Both the position numbers and the translations under genes were made by a program. Shown one piece after another: positions 41,761 to 50,528 of a DNA stretch of 64,000 nt (position 1 is its first letter; each line of letters begins with the position of its first letter). The notes under the pieces are model-generated. The model worked only from the letters and a program-made list of their open reading frames with translations. It ran no database searches and was not told the origin of the DNA. Source of the stretch: Emticicia sp037153985 (GTDB lineage Bacteria > Bacteroidota > Bacteroidia > Cytophagales > Spirosomataceae); the NCBI RefSeq assembly GCF_037153985.1, contig NZ_JBBAYI010000006.1, forward strand, positions 62,001-126,000, in the 5' to 3' direction.

Positions 41761-44382
41761 ATGAAAAACATTACTGGCAAAACATCATTCACATTTAGTT
41801 TTCAGGCCATCGACAAAACAAAACTTATACTTGTAGGTGGTAAAGGGGCGAATCTGGGAGAACTATCGCATATTAACGGCATAAATGTACCAGAAGGTTT
41901 TTGTATTTCAACCGAAGCCTATAAAATGGCTGTTGAAAATAACCCGTCGGTTAACAATTTGCTCAAACAGTTATCATATCTGAAATCGGATAATCGGGAT
42001 AAAATAATTGCATTGAGTTCCGAAATCCGCCAGAATATCGAATCCATCACAATCCCCCAAAGCATTCAGGACGAAGTTACGCACTTTCTTTCCATATTTG
42101 GCGAAAACACCCCCTATGCCGTACGCTCAAGTGCTACTGCCGAAGATTTGCCAACTGCTTCATTTGCAGGCCAGCAAGATACTTATCTGAATATAATCGG
42201 CAAACAGTCCATCCTGAAACATATCAGTAAGTGCTGGGCATCACTCTTTACCGAAAGGGCTGTGGTTTACAGGATGCAGAACGGATTCAGCCACCACGCA
42301 GTTTACTTGTCGGTGGTTGTTCAGAAAATGGTTTTTCCGCAAGTGTCAGGCATTTTATTCACTGCCGACCCTGTAACTTCTAACAGAAAAACGTTATCGA
42401 TTGATGCCAGTTTCGGGCTTGGCGAGGCACTGGTTTCCGGCCTTGTAAATGCCGATAATTATAAAGTACGTAATGCCGAAATTATCAACAAAATGGTATC
42501 TGCCAAAAAACTGGCTATTGATGCTTTAAAAGAAGGCGGCACATACGAACACCCGCTTGCCCCCGAACAACAGACAACGCAGGCATTAACCGACAAACAG
42601 ATTTTAAGCCTTGCCAGAATAGGCCAAAAAATAGCAGACCACTTTGGCCAGCCACAGGATATTGAGTGGTGTATGGCAGACGATACTTTTTATATTGTGC
42701 AAAGCAGGCCAATCACGACTTTGTTTCCTGTGCCGGAAGCGACCGACCAAGAAAAACATGTTTACGTATCGGTAGGGCACCAGCAAATGATGACCGACCC
42801 CATGCGGCCGCTCGGTTTATCGTTATGGCAGTTAACGGCTTTTCGACCTATGTTTAAAGCAGGTGGAAGGCTATTTGTCGACATCATGCCCAATCTGGTC
42901 ACACCCGTTCAACGAACAGCCATACTCAATGCCATGGGGCAACACGACCCCCTTATTAAAGATGCGCTCGTGACATTAATAGAACGGGGTGATTTTTTAG
43001 AACCAATTCCTGCCGACGAGCCGGTATCTGCCAACAAAAATAGCTTACCAGAGGCTTTTCAGTCGCCTATCGAAGATAATTCGGCCATTGCCAACGATTT
43101 AATCAACCGTAGCGAGGCTTCTGTCAAGGAATTAAAGCATAACATTGAGAGCATATCAGGAGAAGCACTCTTCGATTTTATTCTGGAAGACCTCCAGAAA
43201 TTAAGAAAATCATTACTCGAACCCAAAAGTATGGAAGTAATTATGGCTGCCATTAACGCCTCGGCATGGCTTAACGAAAAAATAGCTAGCTGGTTAGGCG
43301 AAAAAAATGTAGCCGATACCCTTTCGCAGTCGGTGCCAAATAACATCACGTCTGCAATGGGGCTTGAATTACTAGATGTAGCAGATGTGATTCGTCCATA
43401 CCCTGACCTGATTGCGTATTTACAACAAACCAAAAATGATGACTTCCTGACAGAAATAACTAACTTTAATGGAGGGAAGGAAGCACAGCAAGCTATTTAT
43501 GCGTATCTTAACAAGTACGGAATGCGTTGTGTCGGAGAAATTGATGTTACCAGAACCCGCTGGAGCGAAAAACCCGCAATACTTATTCCGATGATTCTGG
43601 GTAACATTAAAAACTTTGGGGCAGGGGCTAGTAAGCAAAAATTTGAACAGGGGCGGCAGGAAGCCCTTAAAAAAGAACAGGAATTACTGGCAAAATTGAG
43701 GCTCCTACCCGACGGCGAACAAAAAGCCAGCGAAGTTGCGCGTGTTATTGGTATTCTTCGGAACTTTATTGGTTATCGGGAATACCCCAAATATAGCATC
43801 ATCAGCCATTTATCTGTTTATAAACAAGGCTTGATGAAAGAGGCCCAAAGGCTTCAGGAAGAAGAAGTAATCTATGAAAAAGAAGATGTATTTTTTCTTA
43901 CTTTTGATGAGTTCAGAGAAACAGTGCGTACAGGTCAGGTCAATTACGCGCTGATTCAAAACAGGAAAAACGAGTTTAGCAAGTATGAGAAACAGACTCC
44001 GCCGCGCGTGATTACATCCGACGGGGAGATTATCACAGGAAAATACAAACGCGAAAACCTGCCTGCTGGTGCAATTGTGGGCTTACCTGTTTCGTCGGGT
44101 ATAGTTGAAGGCAGAGCGCGGGTCATTCTGAACATTGAAGATGCCGTTCTGGAAGAAGAAGACATACTGGTAACATCGTTTACAGACCCTAGCTGGACAC
44201 CACTCTTTGTATCAATAAAAGGCTTGGTTACAGAAGTAGGCGGCCTGATGACCCACGGAGCCGTTATTGCACGTGAATACGGCCTACCGGCCGTTGTTGG
44301 GGTAGAAAATGTAACACACCTAATAAAAGACGGGCAACGCATAAGGGTTAATGGAACAGATGGCTACGTAGAAATTCTGTAA
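41761..44382 (+). CDS. rph: rifampin phosphotransferase homologue (PEP-synthase family)
   Basis: The 873-residue protein has an N-terminal ATP-grasp domain (LVGGKGANLGELSHINGI; YAVRSSATAEDLPTASFAGQ), a long middle domain from about residue 325, and a C-terminal phosphohistidine swivel ending GGLMTHGAVIAREYGLPAVV with His832. PEP synthase has its His near the middle and a PEP-binding barrel after it; here the His domain is last. This order is that of rifamycin-inactivating phosphotransferases, which use ATP to phosphorylate rifamycin. TDPMRPLGLSLWQ near residue 343 also matches that family. Role in resistance is inferred, not shown. Confidence 0.8.
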   Translation: MKNITGKTSFTFSFQAIDKTKLILVGGKGANLGELSHINGINVPEGFCISTEAYKMAVENNPSVNNLLKQLSYLKSDNRDKIIALSSEIRQNIESITIPQSIQDEVTHFLSIFGENTPYAVRSSATAEDLPTASFAGQQDTYLNIIGKQSILKHISKCWASLFTERAVVYRMQNGFSHHAVYLSVVVQKMVFPQVSGILFTADPVTSNRKTLSIDASFGLGEALVSGLVNADNYKVRNAEIINKMVSAKKLAIDALKEGGTYEHPLAPEQQTTQALTDKQILSLARIGQKIADHFGQPQDIEWCMADDTFYIVQSRPITTLFPVPEATDQEKHVYVSVGHQQMMTDPMRPLGLSLWQLTAFRPMFKAGGRLFVDIMPNLVTPVQRTAILNAMGQHDPLIKDALVTLIERGDFLEPIPADEPVSANKNSLPEAFQSPIEDNSAIANDLINRSEASVKELKHNIESISGEALFDFILEDLQKLRKSLLEPKSMEVIMAAINASAWLNEKIASWLGEKNVADTLSQSVPNNITSAMGLELLDVADVIRPYPDLIAYLQQTKNDDFLTEITNFNGGKEAQQAIYAYLNKYGMRCVGEIDVTRTRWSEKPAILIPMILGNIKNFGAGASKQKFEQGRQEALKKEQELLAKLRLLPDGEQKASEVARVIGILRNFIGYREYPKYSIISHLSVYKQGLMKEAQRLQEEEVIYEKEDVFFLTFDEFRETVRTGQVNYALIQNRKNEFSKYEKQTPPRVITSDGEIITGKYKRENLPAGAIVGLPVSSGIVEGRARVILNIEDAVLEEEDILVTSFTDPSWTPLFVSIKGLVTEVGGLMTHGAVIAREYGLPAVVGVENVTHLIKDGQRIRVNGTDGYVEIL

Positions 44383-44462
44383 GTATCCTGAATATATTTT
44401 CAATGGTATCATCGTTTTTTGATATAAGTTCCTTTTTAATTTAAACACTAATCTATTCAAAA

Positions 44463-44969
44463 ATGGTAAAGAAAATTCTGTTAGCACTCGGCGTCGTTCT
44501 TGTATTGATTCAGTTTATTCGTCCTGCCAAAAACGAATCTGACGACAAAACACATGACATTTCAACCAAATATGTGGTTCCGGCTCATGTAAATCACTTG
44601 CTCGAGGTAGCCTGTAACGACTGCCACAGCAATAAAACCACGTATCCGTGGTACTCGCAGATACAACCTGTGGCATGGTGGATGAACCACCACGTTGAAG
44701 ATGGCAAACGCCACCTTAATTTTTCAACTTTTACCTCATTACCTGTGGCAGTTCAAAACCATAAGTTTGAAGAAACCATCGAAATGGTCGACGAAAAAGA
44801 AATGCCTCTGGAATCTTACACTTTTTTGGGTTTGCACAAAGAAGCCAACCTGAGCGAAGCCGACAGAAAAGCTATTGTTGATTGGGCAAAAGCCCAGATG
44901 GATACACTGAAAGCGCATTATCCGGCCGATAGCCTTGTGCTTAAAAGAAGGGCTCCTGCAGCCCGCTAA
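44463..44969 (+). CDS. haem-binding domain protein
   Basis: The 168-residue protein has one N-terminal membrane helix (VKKILLALGVVLVLIQFI) and a Haem_bd-type domain with the haem-attachment CNDCHSNKTTYPWYS motif. WWMNHHVEDGKRHLNFS follows. These domains occur in periplasmic or membrane-anchored cytochrome-like proteins and peroxidases. Function is unknown. It lies 80 bases after rph in the same direction; no functional link is evident. Confidence 0.85.
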   Translation: MVKKILLALGVVLVLIQFIRPAKNESDDKTHDISTKYVVPAHVNHLLEVACNDCHSNKTTYPWYSQIQPVAWWMNHHVEDGKRHLNFSTFTSLPVAVQNHKFEETIEMVDEKEMPLESYTFLGLHKEANLSEADRKAIVDWAKAQMDTLKAHYPADSLVLKRRAPAAR

Positions 44970-44988
44970 CAGGGTTATTAAAATAAAA

Positions 44989-45017
44989 AGCACTCAGTTT
45001 TGAACAAACTGAGTGCT
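44989..45017. terminator. terminator between haem-binding and LD-carboxypeptidase genes
   Basis: AGCACTCAGTTT (44989-45000) pairs perfectly with AAACTGAGTGCT (45006-45017) over a five-base loop, between convergent genes. Confidence 0.85.
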
Positions 45018-45050
45018 TGCTAGCCGTTGGTTCAAAAGCCGAAAGCCTTT

Positions 45051-46094
45051 TTATTTGTTAACAGCCGCTTCGCTTAGCTCAATACTTCCTTTTTCGGCAT
45101 CAATGGTGGCTTCAAGACCCACCGGCACCGTGAATTTATCTTTAATATGCCCAATCATAGCCCCCGAAAAAGCAGGTTTTTGCAAGGGCTTGATGTGGTC
45201 TTCAAAAATATCCTCCATCGTTAAAGAACCAAAGCCACCTTTTGAGGGGGGGCAGTCGGTACATTTTCCGAACACAAAGCCCGAAATCTGATTCAGAATA
45301 CCCGCAATCTTCAACTGGGTAATCATTCGGTCAACCCGATAAATATCTTCTCCGACATCTTCTAGAAACAGAATACTGTTTTTAAAATCAGGCACATACG
45401 GCGACCCCAACAAATGGCTCAGAACGGTCAGGTTTCCTCCTAGCAGGCGGCCCTTTGCTTTTCCGACATTAATGGTATAAATCCGGTCTTCAACCTGTGT
45501 CAGGTTATCGCCTTTTTTAACAGGGTTTGTCATACGCACAGGCTGCGCATCAATAAGCATACTTTTGAAATTATCAACCGAAAAGCTATTCCACGACGAC
45601 GACCCCACCGGCCCATGAAAAGTAACCAGCCCTGTCTGGCTATAAATACCTATCAGCAAGGCGGTAATATCGCTATATCCGATAAAAACCTTTGGGTTCC
45701 GCTGAATGGTCTTGTAATCGAGCAAAGGCAGAATACGGGCGCACCCCCACCCCCCGTGCATGGCCATAATTCCGTTAACACTTTTATCGGCAAACATCTG
45801 GTTAATATCGGCGGCCCGGTCTTCGTCTTTTCCTGCCAGATACCCGTATCGGTCAAAAATATGTTTTCCTTTCTTTACCTTAAAGCCCAACGCCTCCAGA
45901 CTTTCGATAGCAACCTGCACGTCTTCTTTGATAAAAGCCGAGTACGCCGGACAAACCAGCCCGATGGTATCGCCGGGTTTGAGGGCGGCAGGTTTTAAAG
46001 TTGCGGCTTTTTCTTCCGAAAACTTAAAATTCATATTAGCCAAACCTAAGCCAGACAAAATTGATGTATGAAGAAAATGGCGGCGATTAAGCAT
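45051..46094 (-). CDS. LD-carboxypeptidase (muramoyltetrapeptide carboxypeptidase)
   Basis: The 347-residue S66-family peptidase has a twin-arginine-like N-terminus (NRRHFLHTSILSGLGLANM) and the substrate-fold segment MAMHGGWGCARILPLLDY. The nucleophile Ser is in FIGYSDITALLIG, the Glu region is LEDVGEDIYRVDRM, and the final His-containing segment is FSGAMIGHIKDKF. The enzyme trims the terminal D-Ala from murein tetrapeptides, a step of peptidoglycan recycling, consistent with murQ in this window. Export by Tat is unusual for the cytoplasmic E. coli enzyme, but this Bacteroidota form appears periplasmic. It is convergent with the haem-binding gene. Confidence 0.88.
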   Translation of the reverse strand: MLNRRHFLHTSILSGLGLANMNFKFSEEKAATLKPAALKPGDTIGLVCPAYSAFIKEDVQVAIESLEALGFKVKKGKHIFDRYGYLAGKDEDRAADINQMFADKSVNGIMAMHGGWGCARILPLLDYKTIQRNPKVFIGYSDITALLIGIYSQTGLVTFHGPVGSSSWNSFSVDNFKSMLIDAQPVRMTNPVKKGDNLTQVEDRIYTINVGKAKGRLLGGNLTVLSHLLGSPYVPDFKNSILFLEDVGEDIYRVDRMITQLKIAGILNQISGFVFGKCTDCPPSKGGFGSLTMEDIFEDHIKPLQKPAFSGAMIGHIKDKFTVPVGLEATIDAEKGSIELSEAAVNK

Positions 46095-46147
46095 ATTGTT
46101 CGCAGGGTTAAGGTTTATTCAAAAACGTTTTACTATGCAAGGTAAAT

Positions 46148-46185
46148 AAAAAAAGGGAGTTCATGAATATACTTCATAAACTCCC
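46148..46185 (-). terminator. leuA terminator
   Basis: On the minus strand GGGAGTTTATGAA (46185-46173) pairs with TTCATGAACTCCC (46167-46155), one mismatch, over a five-base loop, followed by seven Ts. It ends the leftward leuA transcript. Confidence 0.88.
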
Positions 46186-46207
46186 CCCTCATGATTTTGC
46201 CGTACTA

Positions 46208-47359
46208 TCAAGAAACAGTTTCTTTCATTAACGTTACTAAATCTTTATCGTTTACTTCCTTGATTCGGTCGGCCAAATCCAAGAAGCGGCTGTATGTATC
46301 GTCAATTTCAGGTTTATCGAGTTTAAAACCTAGTTTTTCGAGGCGGTGTTTTAAGGCATGACGCCCACTTCTGGCTGTTAACACAATAGATGATTTATCA
46401 ACTCCTACTTCTTGCGGGCTGATAATCTCGTAGTTTTCGGTGTGTTTCAGGAAGCCGTCCTGATGAATACCCGACGAATGCGCAAAAGCATTACGCCCCA
46501 CAATGGCTTTATTGGCCTGCACAGGCATACGCATGGTTTCTGATACCAGATTACTCAATGGTGAAAGCAAGGTACTTTCGATATTGGTATGATACCCCAA
46601 CGATTTATGTACTTTCAGAATCATGGCTACTTCTTCGAGCGACGTATTTCCGGCACGTTCGCCAATGCCATTAATCGTTACCTCTACTTGTCTGGCTCCG
46701 GCCTGAATACCAGCAATAGTATTAGCTGTTGCCAGCCCCAAATCGTTGTGGTTGTGCATCGAAATAATGGCTTTATCGATATTTGGCACATTATTCATGA
46801 TGTACGATATACGTTCAAACATTTGGTTAGGCAATACATAACCGGTGGTATCAGGCAGGTTTACAACGGTTGCCCCTGCTTTAATTACCTCGTCGGTAAG
46901 TCTGGCTAAAAATTCCAAATCAGCGCGGCCCGAATCTTCGGCATAAAACTCAACATCATCTACATACTTTCTGGCGTGTTTCACCGCAGCAACTGCTTGT
47001 TCGATAATCTGCTCGCGAGTACTATTGAATTTATGCTTAATGTGAATGTCTGAAGCCCCTATTCCGGTATGAATACGTGGGCGTTTGGCTAGTTTCAGTG
47101 CTTCGGCTGCTGCTTCAATATCGCCTTTAATGGCTCTTGAGAGGGCACAAACGGTAGGTTCGGTTACGGCTTTTGCCACTTCTACTACTGACTTGAAATC
47201 GCCAGGACTTGAAATAGGAAATCCTGCTTCAATAATATCGACACCCAGTTTTTCGAGTTGTTTGGCAATCATTACCTTTTCTTCGGTTGTCAGTTGGCAT
47301 CCGGGAACTTGTTCTCCATCTCGTAAGGTGGTGTCGAAGACATAAATCTTTTGGCTCAT
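46208..47359 (-). CDS. leuA: 2-isopropylmalate synthase, short form without regulatory domain
   Basis: The 383-residue protein has the HMGL-like TIM barrel: FDTTLRDGEQVPGCQLT (metal and acyl-CoA site), SMHNHNDLGLATANTIAG (metal His pair) and INGIGERAGNTSLEEVAMIL. It condenses 2-oxoisovalerate and acetyl-CoA, the first committed step of leucine synthesis. Typical LeuA is about 500 residues and ends in a leucine-sensing LeuA_dimer domain; this protein stops about 120 residues earlier, so allosteric leucine feedback is probably absent. Homocitrate synthase (NifV) is a lookalike, but the leucine attenuator upstream supports LeuA. Other leu genes are not nearby. Confidence 0.87.
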   Translation of the reverse strand: MSQKIYVFDTTLRDGEQVPGCQLTTEEKVMIAKQLEKLGVDIIEAGFPISSPGDFKSVVEVAKAVTEPTVCALSRAIKGDIEAAAEALKLAKRPRIHTGIGASDIHIKHKFNSTREQIIEQAVAAVKHARKYVDDVEFYAEDSGRADLEFLARLTDEVIKAGATVVNLPDTTGYVLPNQMFERISYIMNNVPNIDKAIISMHNHNDLGLATANTIAGIQAGARQVEVTINGIGERAGNTSLEEVAMILKVHKSLGYHTNIESTLLSPLSNLVSETMRMPVQANKAIVGRNAFAHSSGIHQDGFLKHTENYEIISPQEVGVDKSSIVLTARSGRHALKHRLEKLGFKLDKPEIDDTYSRFLDLADRIKEVNDKDLVTLMKETVS

Positions 47360-47406
47360 CGCTGAACGAGGTTATTTTAGTTAATTTACTGATTCTTATC
47401 TCGCAA

Positions 47407-47443
47407 AAAAGCCCTTTCTCACATTGTGCAAGAAAGGGCTTTT
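47407..47443 (-). terminator. leucine attenuator terminator (leuA leader)
   Basis: On the minus strand AAAGCCCTTTCT (47442-47431) pairs with AGAAAGGGCTTT (47419-47408) with a loop around TGCACAATGTG, followed by T residues. It lies 48 bases before the leuA ATG, inside the transcribed leader, so it acts as a conditional rather than a final terminator. Confidence 0.85.
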
Positions 47444-47472
47444 GATTTATACAAAATCTCCGTTTCTCACAC
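47426..47472 (-). promoter_or_regulatory. leuA antiterminator
   Basis: GTGTGAGAAACGG (47472-47460) can pair with CCCTTTCTTGCAC (47438-47426) through 12 of 13 positions, including two G-U pairs, with one C-C mismatch. The second segment is the 5' arm of the terminator, so the two folds exclude each other. The leader stop codon TGA (47469-47467) sits inside the first segment, as in classic attenuators. Confidence 0.75.
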
Positions 47473-47523
47473 TGAAAAGCTGAGTAGAAGGAGAAGTGAA
47501 TTTGCGATAGCTGTTTGTTTCAA
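47467..47523 (-). CDS. leucine leader peptide (leuA attenuator)
   Basis: An 18-codon ORF, MKQTAIANSLLLLLSFSV, starts at TTG (47523-47521) about 20 bases after the predicted transcription start. It carries five successive Leu codons (CTT CTC CTT CTA CTC) and ends at TGA inside the antiterminator. Ribosome stalling on the Leu run when leucyl-tRNA is scarce would favour the antiterminator; quick passage to the stop would cover it and allow the terminator. TTG is the only suitable start after the promoter; no ATG is present. The small size and non-ATG start mean translation is inferred from architecture alone. Confidence 0.75.
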   Translation of the reverse strand: MKQTAIANSLLLLLSFSV

Positions 47524-47547
47524 TTGTTTTTGAATTTTACAAGGACA

Positions 47548-47578
47548 CAAATTTAACAGAATATTTTTTTCCGGCAAA
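47548..47578 (-). promoter_or_regulatory. leuA promoter
   Basis: The minus strand shows TTTG (47578-47575), 19 bases, then TAAATTTG (47555-47548): a full Bacteroidota promoter with ideal spacing. The start should be near 47542, giving about 183 bases of leader before ATG 47359. The rest of the 539-base gap up to pyk (47579-47853) is AT-rich with nothing else I recognise. Confidence 0.8.
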
Positions 47579-47853
47579 AACTTCTATATATTTTTTTCAA
47601 ATACAAATCATGAAAGAAAAAATCCACTTCTTAGTTACAAATTTAATGTTTTTTTGTCGTCATTTCCATTCAGAATTTACATATAAAAATGTATTTTCAG
47701 TATTTGCCCTTTTAAAAAAGGCTTGTTCATTATAATTTAATAAGCAGCTAAATTGCTGATTATAAACCCCTTACCCCTATCCTTGTTTTCGTCGCCCGTA
47801 TATAACTTATACAATTCAAAATAGTTTATTCGGTAATTCTCATAAATAGTTAT

Positions 47854-47861
47854 TATTTTTG
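47854..47861 (+). promoter_or_regulatory. pyk promoter -7 box (TATTTTTG)
   Basis: TATTTTTG is a perfect TAnnTTTG box 37 bases before the pyk ATG. A clear -33 element was not seen. Confidence 0.55.
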
Positions 47862-47898
47862 CGAGATTCTAAAGGCGAAGAAATATTTTATTTTAAAT

Positions 47899-49350
47899 AT
47901 GCATAGAAAAACCAAAATTGTAGCTACTGTCGGACCTGCCTCTGAAAGTGAAGAAATGTTATTGGAACTAGCAAAGGCTGGTGTAAATGTTTTCCGTTTA
48001 AATTTTTCACATGGAACCCATGCGGACCATCAGATGCGAATTGACCGTATTCGTAAAATAAATGCTGAACACGGTTTTCAATGTGCCATTTTACAAGATT
48101 TACAAGGGCCGAAAATCCGTATCGGTCAAATGGAGAAGGGGAATGATGGGGTTGAAATTTTTGCAGGAGATAAATTAGTTTTTACCAACGAAGATATTGT
48201 CGGAAACGCCCAGCGTGTAAGTACACCCTATAAAGGTATGTACAAAGACGTAAAACTTGGCGAGAGAATCCTGATGGATGATGGCAAGCTAGAAGTAAAA
48301 GTAATAGGCGTTGATGGCATGGATGTAATCACAGAAGTGGTTTATGGAGGGCTATTAAAACAAAAGAAAGGCGTAAACCTGCCTAATACTAATATTTCGC
48401 AACCTTCTGTTACCGAAAAAGACTGGGAAGACCTACGTTTCGGCTTAGCCAACGATGTTGACTGGATTGCCCTTTCGTTTGTGAGAACCGCCGAAGAAAT
48501 AAAGGAGATTCAAAGCTTTATTAAACAACAAGGCAGAGAAGCAAAAGTAATAGCCAAAATAGAAAAACCAGAAGCAGTAGTTAACATGGATTCTATCATA
48601 GAAGCTACTGACGGTATTATGGTTGCCCGTGGTGACCTCGGTGTTGAACTTCCGTCGGAAGATGTACCTATGATTCAGAAAAATCTGGTTGAGAAATCGA
48701 ATCTGGCAGCGAAACCTGTAATTGTAGCAACACAAATGCTAGAAAGCATGATTGACAGCCCGCGCCCAACCCGCGCCGAGGTAGGCGACGTAGCCAATGC
48801 CGTACTGGATGGAGCCGACGCCGTAATGTTAAGTGCCGAAAGTGCCTCAGGTAAATACCCGATTCTGGCCGTTCAGACAATGGTAAATACCATTCTGAAA
48901 GTTGAAGCAGACGCCGACCCGAAAAAACTATATTATCGCCATCATGCACGAGTTACAGCCGATGATTATGTGTCGGACGAAAAAGAGAACGATAACGTAG
49001 TTATGACAGCCTGCCGTTTAGCTCGTGACTTAAAAGTAAAAGCTATTATTGGCATTACATCGTCAGGCTACACCGCATTCCGGTTGTCGCATCACCGCCC
49101 AAAAGCCAGTACATTTGTTTTCACGGGCAACGATAAGCTCATTACACAATTAAGTCTTTACTCTGGCGTAAACGCCTTCAAATATAACCACCTGAAAGAC
49201 AGCACAGTTGAAGAAGTTGTTACTTCTATCCGTAATTTTCTGGTAGAAAAAGGAGAACTGGAAACAGGTGATTTGTTTATTAACACGCTTAGTATGCCTT
49301 TGCAGGAAAACAACCGTACTAATACGGTAAAACTAAGCCGAGTAGAATAA
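47899..49350 (+). CDS. pyk: pyruvate kinase
   Basis: The 483-residue enzyme has RKTKIVATVGPASESEEMLL at the N-terminus and VFRLNFSHGTHADHQMRI. VDWIALSFVRTAEEIKEI and MVARGDLGVELPSEDVP form the ADP/Mg2+ barrel region, and TQMLESMIDSPRPTRAEV closes the active site. It converts PEP and ADP to pyruvate and ATP at the end of glycolysis. The length is normal, with the C-terminal allosteric domain present. It is divergent from leuA and monocistronic, with a terminator just after the stop. Confidence 0.96.
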   Translation: MHRKTKIVATVGPASESEEMLLELAKAGVNVFRLNFSHGTHADHQMRIDRIRKINAEHGFQCAILQDLQGPKIRIGQMEKGNDGVEIFAGDKLVFTNEDIVGNAQRVSTPYKGMYKDVKLGERILMDDGKLEVKVIGVDGMDVITEVVYGGLLKQKKGVNLPNTNISQPSVTEKDWEDLRFGLANDVDWIALSFVRTAEEIKEIQSFIKQQGREAKVIAKIEKPEAVVNMDSIIEATDGIMVARGDLGVELPSEDVPMIQKNLVEKSNLAAKPVIVATQMLESMIDSPRPTRAEVGDVANAVLDGADAVMLSAESASGKYPILAVQTMVNTILKVEADADPKKLYYRHHARVTADDYVSDEKENDNVVMTACRLARDLKVKAIIGITSSGYTAFRLSHHRPKASTFVFTGNDKLITQLSLYSGVNAFKYNHLKDSTVEEVVTSIRNFLVEKGELETGDLFINTLSMPLQENNRTNTVKLSRVE

Positions 49351-49377
49351 TACTAATCTGAATCATGTAGTAATAAG

Positions 49378-49406
49378 AGGGCTCATCTTTACTGATGGGC
49401 TTTTTT
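49378..49406. terminator. terminator between pyk and dinB
   Basis: AGGGCTCATC (49378-49387) pairs with GATGGGCTTT (49394-49403) with wobbles and a six-base loop, followed by T residues. It lies between convergent genes and may serve both. Confidence 0.75.
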
Positions 49407-49417
49407 ATTGCCCAACC

Positions 49418-50485
49418 TCAGAAGTTAAGAGTCAATTGCCTGCCTATCATTTCGTCTTCAAACTCAAGGTTCGATAAATAAATTCCTAATAAACGCACGC
49501 CCTTTGGCATAGGCAAAAGCGCGTGTAGCATTTCGTAAGAGATTTTTGCCAGTAATGTTGCTTCCATTACCGAAAGCTGTGACGTGCGGCTTCGGGTAAT
49601 ACTTTCAAAATCGGCAAATTTAATTTTCAAGGTAATGGTTTTTCCGTAGGCTTTTATTCGGGCCATTCTTTTCCAGAGTTGTTCCAGAATATCATCCATT
49701 TCCCGATACAAATCATCGGGTTCTGTAAAATCGCGGTCGAAGGTATTCTCTACCCCTATCGATTTCCTGATACTATCGGGGTTTACTGTGCGGTTATCAA
49801 CCCCTTGTGCTATATCAAAATAATACTTGCCTACTTTGCCGAAGTGCTTGGTCAAAAACTCCAACGTTTTTTGTTTGAGGTCTTTTCCTGTAAAAATCCC
49901 CATTTTATTCATTTTTTCGGCAGTAACACGCCCAATACCATGAAACTTGCCAATTTCTAAGGCTTCAACAAATGCCGCCGCCTGTGCTGGTTTAATCACA
50001 AAAAGGCCATCTGGTTTTTTATAATCAGAGGCAATTTTTGCCAGAAACTTATTAACCGAAACACCTGCCGAGGCGGTCAGCCCTGTTTTTTCTTTAATTC
50101 TGGTTTTTATTTCCTGAGCAATCTGTGTAGCCGTCTCAATCCCTTTCAGATTTTCTGTTACATCCAGATACGCTTCATCTAACGACAAAGGCTCAACAAG
50201 AGGCGTATATTCAAGAAAAATCTCCCGTATCTCTCTCGATACCTGTCGGTAAACCTCAAAACGCGGCTTAACAAATATCAATTGCGGGCATTTCTGCTTA
50301 GCTATTCTGGACGACATCGCCGACCGTACCCCAAATTTACGTGCCTCATAGCTGGCCGCAGCCACTACACCACGCTCACTACTACCACCAACAGCAATAG
50401 GTTTCCCGCGCAAATCGGCAAAGTCGCGTTGTTCTACCGAGGCGTAGAAGGCATCCATATCTATATGTATAATTTTGCGGGTCAC
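49418..50485 (-). CDS. dinB: DNA polymerase IV
   Basis: The 355-residue Y-family polymerase has IHIDMDAFYASVEQRD (metal Asp), YEARKFGVRSAMSS and LSLDEAYLDVTE (second metal Asp, Glu). The helix-hairpin-helix finger region is near residue 175 (FHGIGRVTAEKMNKMGI). The C-terminal little-finger domain is short but present. DinB copies across damaged DNA and is often SOS-regulated; I did not find a LexA box here. It is divergent from the lipoprotein gene at 50593. Confidence 0.94.
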   Translation of the reverse strand: MTRKIIHIDMDAFYASVEQRDFADLRGKPIAVGGSSERGVVAAASYEARKFGVRSAMSSRIAKQKCPQLIFVKPRFEVYRQVSREIREIFLEYTPLVEPLSLDEAYLDVTENLKGIETATQIAQEIKTRIKEKTGLTASAGVSVNKFLAKIASDYKKPDGLFVIKPAQAAAFVEALEIGKFHGIGRVTAEKMNKMGIFTGKDLKQKTLEFLTKHFGKVGKYYFDIAQGVDNRTVNPDSIRKSIGVENTFDRDFTEPDDLYREMDDILEQLWKRMARIKAYGKTITLKIKFADFESITRSRTSQLSVMEATLLAKISYEMLHALLPMPKGVRLLGIYLSNLEFEDEMIGRQLTLNF

Positions 50486-50528
50486 TATTATTGCAGAGGA
50501 TTAATATACCGTAAAATAATTTTTTTGT

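Noticed and set aside
41761..44382. Annotation as phosphoenolpyruvate synthase
   Set aside because: The phosphohistidine domain is C-terminal and there is no PEP-binding barrel after it, as in Rph rather than PpsA.
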